A stretch of 64,000 nt of DNA, taken from assembly GCA_036745275.1 (NCBI GenBank), contig DAIOGK010000004.1, forward strand, positions 124,001 through 188,000, written 5' to 3'. The DNA comes from JAIUNP01 sp020161975. Its GTDB lineage: Bacteria; Pseudomonadota; Alphaproteobacteria; Rhizobiales; Beijerinckiaceae. The notes under the pieces were generated by a model. The model was not told the origin of the DNA. It made no database searches and saw only the letters and a list, made by a program, of their open reading frames with translations. Positions 1-9,745 of this stretch are shown piece by piece; positions within the stretch are counted from its first letter, which is position 1; every line of letters starts with the position of its first letter. Both the position numbers and the translations under genes were made by a program.

Positions 1-1218
1 GCCTTCTGGTCGCTGCTGGTGCTGATGCCGATGCTGCTTTCGCTGGGCGGCATGATCACGCTGGAATCCTTCCTGCACGCGATGCTTGTCGAGTATCTGC
101 CTTTCATCATCCTGCTGTTCGCACTTTACACGATCTCGGGGGGCATTCTCGTCACCGGCAACCTGCGCGGCACAACACACACCAATGTCATCCTGCTGCT
201 GATTGGCACGGTTTTGGCGAGTTTTGTTGGCACAACCGGCGCTTCGATGATCATGATCCGTCCGGTGGTGCGCGCCAATGATAATCGGCACTACAACGTC
301 CATGTGATCATCTTCTTTATCCTGATGGTCTCGAATGTCGGCGGCAGCCTGACGCCGCTCGGTGATCCGCCGCTGTTCGTCGGCTTCCTGCGCGGGGTGG
401 ATTTCTTCTGGACCGCCAAGGCTCTGTACGTGCCGACGGCCATCACCATCGCCATCCTGACGGCAATGTTCATCGTCATCGATACCTTTTTCCAGCGCAA
501 GGAAGCGGACAGGCCGCCCCTTAAGGACAAGACACCGGAACGCGGCATCAAGCTCTACGGGCTGGTCAATGTGCCGCTGCTGCTCGGGGTCATCGGCGCC
601 ATCCTGATGTCCGCCATGTGGAAATCGGGCGTCAAGATCTCGCTGCCGGGTGCTGACATTCCACTGGAAGGCCTCGCTCGCGATCTCATCATGCTCGGGC
701 TGGTCTGGCTGTCGCTGACGCTGACGCCGAAGCAGGTGAGGGCCGGCAATGAATTTTCCTGGGGCGCGATCCTGGAGGTCGGCAAGCTCTTTGCCGCGAT
801 CTTCATCTGCGTGATCCCGGTCATCGCCATCCTGAAAGCCGGGCCTGCCGGTGTTTTTGCCCCGCTTGTCGCGCTGGTGACAACATCCGATGGCAGCGCC
901 CACGTCCCGATGTATTATTTCCTGACCGGTATCCTGTCCTCGTTCCTCGACAACGCGCCCACCTACCTTGTGTTCTTCGAGCTTGCCGGCGGCAATCCGG
1001 TCGAGTTGATGACAACGAAGGCCGCCATCCTGAAAGCGATTTCGCTCGGCGCGGTCTACATGGGTGCCAATACCTACATCGGCAATGCACCTAACCTGAT
1101 GGTGGCCACCATCGCCAAGGGCATGGGCATCAAGATGCCGAGTTTTGTCGGCTATATGGGCTGGACGGCAGTGATCTTCGTGCCCGTGCTGCTCTTTGTC
1201 GGCTTCGTGCTGATCTGA
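1..1218 (+). CDS. Sodium:proton antiporter-like permease (NhaD/ArsB-type), 5' end cut by window
   Basis: The reading frame is open from base 1, so the N-terminus lies outside the window; at least 405 residues are visible. The protein is almost entirely hydrophobic helices, with the conserved pattern seen in NhaD/ArsB-like ion transporters: a Gly/Thr-rich loop (GTTGASMIMIRPV) followed by a hydrophobic segment with SNVGGSLTPLGDPPLF, and a second half carrying SSFLDNAPTYL and GANTYIGNAPNLM. These paired NxGG/DNAP motifs mark inverted-repeat ion transporters that exchange sodium or anions across the inner membrane. The substrate is inferred; a citrate or arsenite-type permease is possible. It ends 5 bases before the convergent glcF stop codon. 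Confidence 0.75.
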   Translation, partial: AFWSLLVLMPMLLSLGGMITLESFLHAMLVEYLPFIILLFALYTISGGILVTGNLRGTTHTNVILLLIGTVLASFVGTTGASMIMIRPVVRANDNRHYNVHVIIFFILMVSNVGGSLTPLGDPPLFVGFLRGVDFFWTAKALYVPTAITIAILTAMFIVIDTFFQRKEADRPPLKDKTPERGIKLYGLVNVPLLLGVIGAILMSAMWKSGVKISLPGADIPLEGLARDLIMLGLVWLSLTLTPKQVRAGNEFSWGAILEVGKLFAAIFICVIPVIAILKAGPAGVFAPLVALVTTSDGSAHVPMYYFLTGILSSFLDNAPTYLVFFELAGGNPVELMTTKAAILKAISLGAVYMGANTYIGNAPNLMVATIAKGMGIKMPSFVGYMGWTAVIFVPVLLFVGFVLI

Positions 1219-1223
1219 GACCT

Positions 1224-2537
1224 TTATCCAAGCGCGGCGGGCTTCGGCCCGCCGGTTGCCCAGTCGATCAGTTCAACCATGTGGACGATGGGTGTACCGT
1301 CGCCGCGATCCTGCAGCCCCTTGCCGATCTGGGTCATGCAACCGATGTTGCCGGTGGCGATGATGTCCGGCTTCGTGCGTTGGATGTTGCCCACCTTGCG
1401 TTCACGCAGCTGACCGGCGATTTCCGGCTGAAGGATGTTATAGACACCCGCTGAACCGCAGCAGATATGGCCTTCCGGCACGTCCTTTACCGAAAAACCC
1501 GCCTTGCGCAGCAGAGTTTTCGGCAGATCGGTGATCTTCTGGCCGTGCTGCATCGAGCAGGCGGAATGATAAGCCACCACCTGCCCCGTCGGAATAGCGG
1601 GAGCAAGCTCCAGCGTCGCGAGATATTCTGTCACATCCTTGGCCAGCGCCGCTATACGCGCAGCCTTCGCCGCATAGGCGGGATCATCGCGGAACATGAA
1701 GCCATAGTCCTTCACCGTGGTGCCGCAACCGGATGCCGTGATCAGGATGGCATCGGCACCACGCGCCTCGATTTCGTCCGTCCAGGCATCGATCTGGGCT
1801 TTCGCCTGCGCATGGCTGTCATGTTCGCGGCCCATGTGGTGGACTAGAGCGCCGCAGCAGCCCTCGCCTTTCGGCACCACCACCTCGATGCCGTGACGGG
1901 TGAGCAGGCGGATGGTTGCTTCGTTGATGCCGGGGTTCAGCACGGGCTGGGCGCAGCCGGACATCAAGATGACGCGCCCTTTACGTGTGGAAGGCGTGTG
2001 AACGCCCGGTCCTTCGCCCGCCGTGCGGCCCAACGTGCCGGAAGGGGCGAGAGCCAGCATGGCCCCCAGCCGCGCTCCGACCCCCGGAATGCGCCTTACG
2101 AGTGGCGCAAAGGGCTTGCCCAGCGCGGCGCCAAGTAGCGCCAGCCGGAACCGGTTCGGATACGGCAGGACATTCGCCAGTACGGAGCGCAGCAGCCGGT
2201 CGTGCCACGGACGCTGATAAGTCGCCTCCACATGGGCGCGGGCATGGTCGATCAGGTGCATGTAGTGCACGCCCGAGGGGCAGGTGGTCATGCATGCAAG
2301 GCAGGAGAGACAGCGGTCGAGATGCTTCACCACCTCTCCGGTCGCGGGCCTGCCGTTCTCGAACATGTCCTTGATGAGGTAGATGCGGCCGCGCGGGCTG
2401 TCGAGTTCGTCGCCCTTGACGAGATATGTCGGGCAGGTCGCCGTGCAGAAGCCGCAATGTACGCAGGTGCGCAGGATTTTCTCCGACGTCGCCATGGCGC
2501 TGTCGGCAAGCTGGGCGGGGGTGAAGTTCGTTTGCAT
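1224..2537 (-). CDS. glcF: Glycolate oxidase iron-sulfur subunit GlcF
   Basis: A 437-residue protein that would carry electrons from glycolate oxidation by the GlcD/GlcE flavin subunits to the respiratory chain. Two ferredoxin-type CxxCxxCxxxCP motifs lie at residues 25-35 and 76-86, followed by the two CCG domains typical of the GlpC/GlcF/HdrD family (GEGCCGALVHH and HICCGSAG). The ATG at 2537 (MQTNF) is chosen because the Cys motifs start 24 residues later, as in the family; the longer open frame upstream only overlaps the DUF2585 gene. It is the last gene of glcD-glcE-DUF2585-glcF, 5 bases after the DUF2585 stop. A UUCG-loop hairpin lies in its last codons. Confidence 0.93.
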   Translation of the reverse strand: MQTNFTPAQLADSAMATSEKILRTCVHCGFCTATCPTYLVKGDELDSPRGRIYLIKDMFENGRPATGEVVKHLDRCLSCLACMTTCPSGVHYMHLIDHARAHVEATYQRPWHDRLLRSVLANVLPYPNRFRLALLGAALGKPFAPLVRRIPGVGARLGAMLALAPSGTLGRTAGEGPGVHTPSTRKGRVILMSGCAQPVLNPGINEATIRLLTRHGIEVVVPKGEGCCGALVHHMGREHDSHAQAKAQIDAWTDEIEARGADAILITASGCGTTVKDYGFMFRDDPAYAAKAARIAALAKDVTEYLATLELAPAIPTGQVVAYHSACSMQHGQKITDLPKTLLRKAGFSVKDVPEGHICCGSAGVYNILQPEIAGQLRERKVGNIQRTKPDIIATGNIGCMTQIGKGLQDRGDGTPIVHMVELIDWATGGPKPAALG

Positions 2538-2542
2538 CGGTC

Positions 2543-3136
2543 TCAGCCTCCAGCCTGAAGGCGGCGCAACGCCTCGATCGGATAGATCAGTTGAATGATG
2601 TTGATGAGGAGGCTGTCGCGGATCGCGGCAAAGGCGGTCAGTTCCAGCCCGGCGAAAACGGCAACCCCGATGGTGGGCGACACGCGGCTGGCAATCAGGA
2701 ACCCCAGTGACATCATGGTGATATCCGACAGGGAATTGACGATGCTGTCGCCGAAATAGCCAGCATCGACGGTCACTGAACGATAGCGTCCGATGATCAT
2801 GTCGGTGTTCTCGATGATCTCCCACGCGCATTCCAGCGCCAGCGCCGCCAGGTAGCGCCGGGGCAGCGACCACTCTTTCCCCAATGCCCGCATCACGCCC
2901 CACAGCGCTGCAAAGAACATCAGCCCGTGTCCGACATGGGTGAGGCTGTACCAATCCAGGATGTGCTGCGAGTTTTCCGCAGACTGCACCACGCCATGCC
3001 AGAGCTTTACCGTGCCGCAGGTGCAGATCGGCGGGCGGCCCATCGCGTAAAGGATCGCCGCGGTTACGGCTACCATCATGAGCGCCGTGGCGATGATCGT
3101 CCGTTCCAGATGCGCAGTGCCGGTCGGTTGCGCCAT
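2543..3136 (-). CDS. DUF2585 family (UPF0314) membrane protein
   Basis: A 197-residue protein with an N-terminal membrane helix (about residues 12-31) and several later hydrophobic segments. The sequence CTCGTVKLWHG, the HILDWYSLTHVGHG block and ALECAWEIIENTDMIIGRYR are hallmarks of the DUF2585 family, which is known from Hyphomicrobiales and has no established function. It sits between glcE and glcF with 2- and 5-base spacings, so it is co-transcribed and probably translationally coupled with the glycolate oxidase genes. The conserved His, Asp and Trp/Glu residues within predicted membrane regions could suggest an enzyme, but that is inference. Confidence 0.85.
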   Translation of the reverse strand: MAQPTGTAHLERTIIATALMMVAVTAAILYAMGRPPICTCGTVKLWHGVVQSAENSQHILDWYSLTHVGHGLMFFAALWGVMRALGKEWSLPRRYLAALALECAWEIIENTDMIIGRYRSVTVDAGYFGDSIVNSLSDITMMSLGFLIASRVSPTIGVAVFAGLELTAFAAIRDSLLINIIQLIYPIEALRRLQAGG

Positions 3137-3138
3137 TG

Positions 3139-4314
3139 TCAGTCCATCAGGCCCGGATTGAACAGCCCATCCAGATCAACACTGCGGCGGATGGCCAGGG
3201 AGAGGCGGGCAATCGCCTCGGCTTCCGGCTGGAAGACCGGAATCCGGGCACGCAGGTCATCCGGCGCGCGCAGCAGCGTCGCATGGCCACCATAGCGCGC
3301 CACAGTATGGCGAATGCTGGCGGCGCCGGCATCGCCCGTCGCATCGACAGAGAGAAAAACGAGACCACCGCCCCAGTCGTAATAGCGGGCGCGCACAGGT
3401 ATTTCCGCCGCAACCGCCTCGGCAACGACCGGTCCATCGCTTGGCTTCAGCGACAGACGCCAGATGGCACCCGGTTCGGCAGCGAGCGGCGAGAGCTTCT
3501 GCAGGTCCAACCAGAGCGTCCGAGATTCTTCGCCATCGTGTTGAACACAGGCGCCATAGGGCGCCAGCGCCTTCCTGAGTTCGCCCGCGCGATAGGCGAG
3601 CGCCGTTGCAAACCCTTCCAGCCGCAGCAGGGTGCGGGCGGCCACCCCGGCCTGCGCCGGAAGATGGGCGGCGCCCGACACCTCGAACGGTGACGTCAGC
3701 CCCGACGAAAGCGCGGCAATGGCCTGCCTGTCATCCAGCCCCGGAAGTTCGAGGGTCAGGCTCGCTTCCGGTTTTGGCAAAACCTTGAAGATCACTTCTG
3801 TCAGCGGCCCGAGCGTGCCAAACGCGCCCGATTGCAGCTTCACTAGGTCAAGGCCGGTGACGTTCTTCATCACCCGACCGCCAGATTTCACCGCCCCGCC
3901 AAGACCATTCACGAAGCGGACGCCAATGAGGCTGTCGCGCGCGGCCCCGGCGCTGATGCGGCGCGAACCGGAGAGGTTGCCGGCAGCAATGGCGCCGATG
4001 CTCGGCGCGCCGGTCGTGCCGTAAAGCGCGCGATAGTCGACCGGCTCGAACGGCAGCATCTGACCTTTTTCGGCAAGCGCGGCTTCAACCGCTGCCAGCG
4101 GCGTTCCGGCGCGGGCACCGATCACCATCTCTGCCGGTTCATAAAGCGTGATGCCGGAAAGGCCCGACAGGTCGAGCCGCGCCGGCGGCGTGATGGGGCG
4201 ACCCAGCCCCTGCCGCGTGCCGCCGCCGATGATGCGCAGCGGCGTTCCGGCAGCGCGGGCGGTGCGGATGGCATCGACGGCTTCGGCCTCAGTGGCGGGG
4301 GAATAGACCGTCAC
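3139..4314 (-). CDS. glcE: Glycolate oxidase FAD-binding subunit GlcE
   Basis: A 391-residue FAD_binding_4 family protein, the second flavin subunit of glycolate oxidase (glycolate to glyoxylate). The N-terminal PATEAEAVDAIRTAR and RIIGGGTRQGLGRP segments match the PCMH FAD-binding fold; the middle carries IGAIAAGNLSGSRR and a GGRVMKNVTGLDLVKL block typical of GlcE. The start is taken as the GTG at 4314, which overlaps the glcD stop as GTGA; the family motif PATEAEAV begins a few residues later. Position directly behind glcD and ahead of DUF2585 and glcF supports the assignment. Confidence 0.92.
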   Translation of the reverse strand: MTVYSPATEAEAVDAIRTARAAGTPLRIIGGGTRQGLGRPITPPARLDLSGLSGITLYEPAEMVIGARAGTPLAAVEAALAEKGQMLPFEPVDYRALYGTTGAPSIGAIAAGNLSGSRRISAGAARDSLIGVRFVNGLGGAVKSGGRVMKNVTGLDLVKLQSGAFGTLGPLTEVIFKVLPKPEASLTLELPGLDDRQAIAALSSGLTSPFEVSGAAHLPAQAGVAARTLLRLEGFATALAYRAGELRKALAPYGACVQHDGEESRTLWLDLQKLSPLAAEPGAIWRLSLKPSDGPVVAEAVAAEIPVRARYYDWGGGLVFLSVDATGDAGAASIRHTVARYGGHATLLRAPDDLRARIPVFQPEAEAIARLSLAIRRSVDLDGLFNPGLMD

Positions 4315-5741
4315 GACCGACCCTCCAGCGGAAAGACCTTGGCAGGGTTCAGCAGCCATGCGGGATCGAACGCCGCGCGGATCGCCATTTGCTGGCGGAG
4401 GTCCGTCTCGGAAAACTGGTGGCGCATCAGATCGCGCTTCTCGATGCCGACGCCATGTTCACCAGTCAGACAACCGCCGACATCGACGCAGAGCCGCAGG
4501 ATATCCATGCCTGCCGCCTCGGCCTTTTCGGCCTCCACAGGGTCATTGACGTTATAGAGGATCAGCGGATGCATGTTGCCATCGCCGGCATGGAAGACGT
4601 TGGCGACGCGAAGCCCGTATTTCTTCACGATCCCGTCGGTTTCCTTCAACACATGGGCGAGCTGCCCTGTTGGCACCGTACCATCCATGCAGATGTAATC
4701 GGCGATGCGGCCCGTGGCGCCAAAGGCGGATTTCCGGCCCTTCCAGATCGCCGCCGCTTCCATCGCCGACTTCGATTCGCGCACGGTCATCACCTCGTGG
4801 CGGTTGGCTATCTCGACAATGCGGGCGAGCATCGCATCCATCTCGGCATCCGAACCCTCGACCTCGATGATCAGCAGCGCCTCGACATCGAGCGGATAGC
4901 CGGCCTTTGCAAAATCCTCGACGATGGCGATGGCCTGCCGGTCCATGAACTCCATCGCCACCGGAATGATTCCGGCGCCGATGACGGCAGCGACGCATTC
5001 GCCAGCCGCTTCCGCGCTTGGAAAGCCGAACAGCACCGGCCGCGCGCCTTCCGCCTTCCTCAGGATGCGCACGGTCGCCTCGGTGGTGATGGCGAGCTGC
5101 CCTTCCGAACCGCAGAGGAGGCCAAGAAGGTCAAGCCCGGCCGCATCGAGATGGCCGCCGCCGATCTCCACCACGGTGCCATCAAGCAGCACCGCCGTCA
5201 CGCCCATCAGATTATTGGTTGTCACGCCATACTTCAGGCAATGGGCGCCGCCCGAATTCATGCCGATATTGCCAGCGATGGTGCAGGCAAGCTGCGAGGA
5301 GGGATCGGGCGCATAGAAAAACCCGTCCGCATCCACGGCGTTGGAAATGCCGAGGTTGGTGACGCCGGCCTGAACCCGGGCGATGCGATTGGCGTAATCC
5401 ACCTCCAGAATGCGATTCATCTTGGAGACGCCGACCACCACCGCATCCTCCTGCGGAATGGCGCCGCCACAGAGCGATGTGCCCGCCCCGCGCGGCACCA
5501 CAGGCACGCCCTCGGCATGGAGATAAGCAAGGACAGCGCTGACCTCGGCGGTGGTCGTGGGCAGGACAACCGCCAGCGGCATCCTGCGATAAGCCGTGAA
5601 AGCGTCGGTCTCGAAGGCCTTGCATTCATTGTCCGAGGTAATCAGCGCCTCGGGCAGCACCAGCCCGGCAAGGCCAGCGATGATCGCATCCCGACGGGCC
5701 AGGATATCGGCCCGCGGCGCGGGAAAAGCGATGGCGTTCAT
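4311..5741 (-). CDS. glcD: Glycolate oxidase subunit GlcD (FAD-linked oxidase)
   Basis: A 476-residue catalytic flavoprotein that would oxidise glycolate (possibly D-lactate) to the 2-oxo acid. It shows the FAD_binding_4 core PVVPRGAGTSLCGGA, the NIGMNSGGAHCLKYG block, and the FAD-oxidase C domain with VFHAGDGNMHPLILYN and LTGEHGVGIEKRD. The ATG at 5741 (MNAIAFPAP) is preceded by a strong GGGAGG site, so it is preferred to the longer frame. It is the first gene of the glc operon. A lone D-lactate dehydrogenase is excluded by the linked glcE and glcF. Confidence 0.94.
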   Translation of the reverse strand: MNAIAFPAPRADILARRDAIIAGLAGLVLPEALITSDNECKAFETDAFTAYRRMPLAVVLPTTTAEVSAVLAYLHAEGVPVVPRGAGTSLCGGAIPQEDAVVVGVSKMNRILEVDYANRIARVQAGVTNLGISNAVDADGFFYAPDPSSQLACTIAGNIGMNSGGAHCLKYGVTTNNLMGVTAVLLDGTVVEIGGGHLDAAGLDLLGLLCGSEGQLAITTEATVRILRKAEGARPVLFGFPSAEAAGECVAAVIGAGIIPVAMEFMDRQAIAIVEDFAKAGYPLDVEALLIIEVEGSDAEMDAMLARIVEIANRHEVMTVRESKSAMEAAAIWKGRKSAFGATGRIADYICMDGTVPTGQLAHVLKETDGIVKKYGLRVANVFHAGDGNMHPLILYNVNDPVEAEKAEAAGMDILRLCVDVGGCLTGEHGVGIEKRDLMRHQFSETDLRQQMAIRAAFDPAWLLNPAKVFPLEGRS

Positions 5742-5812
5742 GGGAACCTCCCGGCAATCTCTTTTCGTTTGTATGACAACTGCGGCGACTTTGGGCAACC
5801 GCTGCCTTCGCC

Positions 5813-7117
5813 TCAGTGGTCGTGCTCGGAATGCGCCTGCCGGATGCGGCGCACCGCGTAGGCCACCCCCGCGACAACAGGCACGAGTGCGAGCGCGGTC
5901 AATACATTCGCATCGACCTTCGTCCAGCCGGCATCCTTGATGCCCTTGAAGAGATAACCGATAAGGCCGAGCACATAGTAGCTGACGGCGGCAACCGACA
6001 GGCCTTCCACCGTGTGCTGCATCCTCAGTTGCAGGCGAGTGCGCTCGTTCATCGATTTCATCACCTCGCGGTTCTGTTCCTCAAGGTCGACATAGACGCG
6101 GGTTCTAAGCAGGTTGGCGGTGCGGGCCACCTTGTCGGCAAGGCGCGTCTGCCGCTCCTCCATCATGCGACAGGTGCGCATGGCCGGCGCCATGCGTCGT
6201 TGCAGGAAAGCAGAAAAAGTCGGGTAACTGCCGATCGGCTCCTCATGCAGGGTTTCAAGCCGCTGCTCGACGATGCCCTCATAGGCGCGGCTCGCGCTGA
6301 ACCGGTAGGCCGAGCGGGTGGTTTCGGACTCAAGCTGGGCGGCAAGGCGCATCAGCGCATCAAGGAGGCGATGATTTTCCTCCAGCCCCTCGCTCTGCGC
6401 CATGGTGGCGGCGATGGACGTGAGTTGTTCTTCCGCCGCGCGCAGGGCGGGCGAGAGTTCATGCGCGGTCGGCAGGCCAAGCAGCGCCAGCGTGCGGTAG
6501 GTTTCGACCTCCAGAAGCCGCTGGGTCAGCGCGCCCACTGCATGGGGGTTGAGGCCGGTGTTCACCACGAGGCAGCGCACGAAGCCGTCGCTCGACACCT
6601 TGAAGTCGGTCGCGGCCCAGGCCAACCCCTCGATATTGGCAGCCGCCAGACTGGTGGGGTCGAAGATGCTGGCAAAGCCGTCAACGGGCATCACGTCAAC
6701 GAGATGCAGATCGATGGAGACGAGATGCGCGCCCGGCTGTGGCAGCGCGCGCATGACATGGGCCAGGGTGGCGGCGCGCCGCTCGAAGGGATAGCGGTCT
6801 TCTCCCTGGATCTCGAAGGTGTAGGTGGTGAATTCGCTGTGCTGCTCCCAGCGCAACACTGCGTCGCTCAGCGTCACGACGTGTTGCTTTTCGCCCTCGA
6901 CAGGCCCCCGCGCGCCCCGCGCATTGCAGAACGCACCGAGATTGGCGCGGTCGGATGCAGCTTCGGCAAAATCGGTCATGAAGGCAAAGCGCAGGATGCG
7001 GCATGGCGTTGCCACCGGGCGGAACGGCCGGGCATGGACTTCGGCCAGCACCTCGCCGCGGCGCGGATGCGGCTCGAAGCCGAACGGCGGTTCACGCAGG
7101 TCCTCGGAATCTGTCAC
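5813..7117 (-). CDS. DUF3422 family membrane-anchored protein
   Basis: About 434 residues. The N-terminal HPRRGEVLAEVHARPF block, the FERRAATLAHVMRALPQPG region and the long helical middle ending in EERQTRLADKVARTANLLRTRV are typical of DUF3422, an uncharacterised proteobacterial family. Two membrane helices close the protein (about residues 378-399 and 408-426), so the large N-terminal part should face the cytoplasm. The start is uncertain: the longest frame would overlap the divergent helicase gene start, so the GTG at 7117, with a GGGGG stretch 8 bases upstream, is preferred. The 70-base gap to the helicase gene must hold both promoters. Confidence 0.82.
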   Translation of the reverse strand: MTDSEDLREPPFGFEPHPRRGEVLAEVHARPFRPVATPCRILRFAFMTDFAEAASDRANLGAFCNARGARGPVEGEKQHVVTLSDAVLRWEQHSEFTTYTFEIQGEDRYPFERRAATLAHVMRALPQPGAHLVSIDLHLVDVMPVDGFASIFDPTSLAAANIEGLAWAATDFKVSSDGFVRCLVVNTGLNPHAVGALTQRLLEVETYRTLALLGLPTAHELSPALRAAEEQLTSIAATMAQSEGLEENHRLLDALMRLAAQLESETTRSAYRFSASRAYEGIVEQRLETLHEEPIGSYPTFSAFLQRRMAPAMRTCRMMEERQTRLADKVARTANLLRTRVYVDLEEQNREVMKSMNERTRLQLRMQHTVEGLSVAAVSYYVLGLIGYLFKGIKDAGWTKVDANVLTALALVPVVAGVAYAVRRIRQAHSEHDH

Positions 7118-7186
7118 GGGTGCTGCCCCCTCGCAAAGCTCTGCCAAGCCATGGCATGAAGCACCGCCCCATGCCAAGATCATGCG

Positions 7187-9745
7187 ATGCCGCATTCAAC
7201 CGCCAGCCCGGACACGGGTGACCATCCCCTGCTGCCGCCCCGATTTTCCCGCTGGTTCGCCAGTCGGGGCTGGGCTCCGCGGGCGCACCAGCTTGCCCTT
7301 GTCGAAGCCGCTGCGGAGGGTGCTTCGACCCTGCTGATCGCCCCCACCGGCGCGGGCAAGACGCTCGCGGGCTTCCTGCCCTCGCTGATCGAACTCTCCG
7401 CACAGAACGGGGCGGGCCTGCATACGCTCTATCTTTCGCCGCTGAAGGCGCTCGCCGTCGATATTGCCCGCAATCTCGAAGCGCCTGTCAAAGACATGGG
7501 TCTTGGCATCCGCATCGAGACGCGGACAGGCGACACGCCCGCCTCGCGCCGGCAGCGCCAGCGGCGAGACCCGCCTGACATTCTTTTGACCACGCCCGAG
7601 CAGATCGCGCTGCTGCTTGCCAGCGCCGATGCGCAGCATCTCTTCGGCGGGCTGAAACGCATCATCATCGACGAGCTTCATGCGCTGGCACCGGGCAAAC
7701 GTGGCGACCTGCTGTCGCTGGCGCTCGCCCGGCTGCGCGTCCTTCAACCTGGCCTGACCACCATCGGCCTTTCCGCGACCGTGCGCGATCCCGATTACCT
7801 CGCCCGCTGGCTGACGCCGCAGCCCGACCGAATGGCCCGCATCGTCACCGCTGACCGGCGCACCGCCGCACCGCCGGAGCTCGCGATCCTGCACCCCGGT
7901 GAGCGCATTCCCTGGGCCGGACACACAGCGCGCCATGCGATTGCCGACGTCTATGCCGCGCTGAAACGCCATCGCCTGTCGCTGGTTTTCGTCAACACGC
8001 GGATGCAGGCCGAGTTCGTCTTTCAGATGCTCTGGGCCGCCAATGACGACAATCTGCGCATTGCGCTGCACCACGGCTCGCTCGATGTGGGCCAGCGTCG
8101 CCGTGTCGAGGACGCCATGGCGGCGGGTCAGATCGATGCCGTCGTCTGCACTTCGACACTCGACCTCGGTATCGACTGGGGCGATGTCGATCTCGTGGTC
8201 AATGTCGGGGCGCCCAAGGGCGCGAGCCGCCTGCTGCAACGCATCGGCCGGGCCAATCACCGGCTGGACGAGGCCTCGCGGGCCTTGTTGGTGCCCTCCA
8301 ACCGCTTCGAGGTTCTCGAATGCCGCGCCGCCATCGAGGCTGCGGAGGCAGGTGCACAGGATGCGGAGGTTGCGCGCGATGGCGGCCTTGATGTGCTGGC
8401 CCAGCATATCCTCGGCATGGCGGTGGCCGCGCCCTTCTCTGCCGACGCGCTCTTTGCGGAGGTGACAAGTGCCCTGCCCTATGTGGCGCTCGCCCGCGCC
8501 GATTTCGACGCCGTGGTCGATTTTGCCGCCACAGGCGGCTATGCGCTGAAAAGCTACGAACGTTTTGCCCGTATCCGCAAGACCCGCGACGGTCTCTACC
8601 GGGTCGCCAATCCCAAGGTGGCGCAAACCTACCGGCTCAATATCGGCACCATCGTGGAAGAACCGATGATCCGGGTGCGGCTGGGCAAGGCGCGTTCACA
8701 AGGGGCTGGCGCCACCGGGCCTGTCCGGGCGGGCGGGCGGCTGCTCGGCGAAGTCGAGGAGTATTTCATCGAGCAGCTTTCGCCGGGAGATACCTTCGTT
8801 TTCGGCGGCGAGATCGTCCGCTTCGAGGCGCTGGTCGAGAACGAGGCCCTGGTTTCGCGCACAGTAGCGCGCGACCCCAAGGTTCCCTCTTATGTCGGCG
8901 GCAAGTTTCCGCTCTCCACCCACCTCGCGGCTCGCGTGCGGGCGATGCTGGCGGATCCTGATCACTGGACGCGCCTGCCCGACCCCGTGCGCGAATGGCT
9001 CGAGATCCAGCGCCAGGTTTCGCGCCTGCCGGGACCGGACGATCTTCTGATCGAAACCTTTCCGCGCGGCGGGCGCCACTATCTCGTCACCTATCCGTTC
9101 GAGGGGCGGCTGGCGCACCAGACCCTCGGGATGTTGCTGACGCGAAGACTGGAACGCGCGCGGCTCCAGCCGCTCGGGTTTGTCGCCAACGACTACGCCC
9201 TCTGCGTCTGGGGGGCGCGGGATCTTCAGGCCGCCGCAAAGCTTGACTCCACGCTGTTCGGAGACCTCTTTTCGCCTGAGATGCTGGGCGACGATCTTGA
9301 AGAATGGCTCGCCGAATCCTCGCTGATGAAGCGAACCTTCCGCAATGCTGCGATCATCGCCGGCATGATCGAGCGGCGCTTTCCAGGCGCCGAGAAGAAG
9401 GCGCGCGCGCTCACCCTGTCGTCCGACCTCATCTATGACGTGCTGATGCGCCACCAGCCCGACCATATCCTGATCAAGGCCGCACGGGCGGATGCAGCAA
9501 CGGGCCTGCTCGATATCCGGCGTCTCAACGAGATGCTGCTTCGTATCCACGGGCGAATCATCCACAAACCGCTCGATCGTGTTTCGCCACTGGCGGTGCC
9601 GGTCATGCTCGAAATCGGTCGCGAGCAGGTCTATGGCGAAGCGGTGGATGCGCTGCTCGAAGAGACCGCCGGCGACCTTGTTGAGGAGGCGATGGGTGGC
9701 GCAGCCGGCAAACGCCGAGGCGGAGACGATGCCGGCGACGGTTGA
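7187..9745 (+). CDS. Ligase-associated DEXH-box helicase (Lhr-type)
   Basis: An 852-residue superfamily 2 helicase. Walker A APTGAGKT is at residues 52-59, the DELH box at 162-165, GLSAT follows as motif III, and the C-terminal helicase domain shows VFVNTRMQAEF, TSTLDLGIDWGDV and QRIGRANHR. The long C-terminal winged-helix/Lhr part and the length fit the ligase-associated DEXH helicase family, which is normally encoded with an ATP-dependent DNA ligase, an exonuclease and PdeM in a bacterial DNA-damage cassette. Here it overlaps pdeM by 17 bases, but no ligase or exonuclease lies nearby. It probably unwinds DNA or RNA:DNA hybrids 3' to 5' in repair. Confidence 0.92.
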   Translation: MPHSTASPDTGDHPLLPPRFSRWFASRGWAPRAHQLALVEAAAEGASTLLIAPTGAGKTLAGFLPSLIELSAQNGAGLHTLYLSPLKALAVDIARNLEAPVKDMGLGIRIETRTGDTPASRRQRQRRDPPDILLTTPEQIALLLASADAQHLFGGLKRIIIDELHALAPGKRGDLLSLALARLRVLQPGLTTIGLSATVRDPDYLARWLTPQPDRMARIVTADRRTAAPPELAILHPGERIPWAGHTARHAIADVYAALKRHRLSLVFVNTRMQAEFVFQMLWAANDDNLRIALHHGSLDVGQRRRVEDAMAAGQIDAVVCTSTLDLGIDWGDVDLVVNVGAPKGASRLLQRIGRANHRLDEASRALLVPSNRFEVLECRAAIEAAEAGAQDAEVARDGGLDVLAQHILGMAVAAPFSADALFAEVTSALPYVALARADFDAVVDFAATGGYALKSYERFARIRKTRDGLYRVANPKVAQTYRLNIGTIVEEPMIRVRLGKARSQGAGATGPVRAGGRLLGEVEEYFIEQLSPGDTFVFGGEIVRFEALVENEALVSRTVARDPKVPSYVGGKFPLSTHLAARVRAMLADPDHWTRLPDPVREWLEIQRQVSRLPGPDDLLIETFPRGGRHYLVTYPFEGRLAHQTLGMLLTRRLERARLQPLGFVANDYALCVWGARDLQAAAKLDSTLFGDLFSPEMLGDDLEEWLAESSLMKRTFRNAAIIAGMIERRFPGAEKKARALTLSSDLIYDVLMRHQPDHILIKAARADAATGLLDIRRLNEMLLRIHGRIIHKPLDRVSPLAVPVMLEIGREQVYGEAVDALLEETAGDLVEEAMGGAAGKRRGGDDAGDG

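Noticed and set aside
1236..1253. GGCGGGC-TTCG-GCCCGCC hairpin at the glcF end
   Set aside because: It is inside the glcF coding end and has no T run on either side, so it is not called a terminator.
4389..5861. 490-residue plus-strand frame opposite glcD
   Set aside because: It is the antisense of a clear enzyme gene, a common effect of GC-rich third codon positions; no family features.
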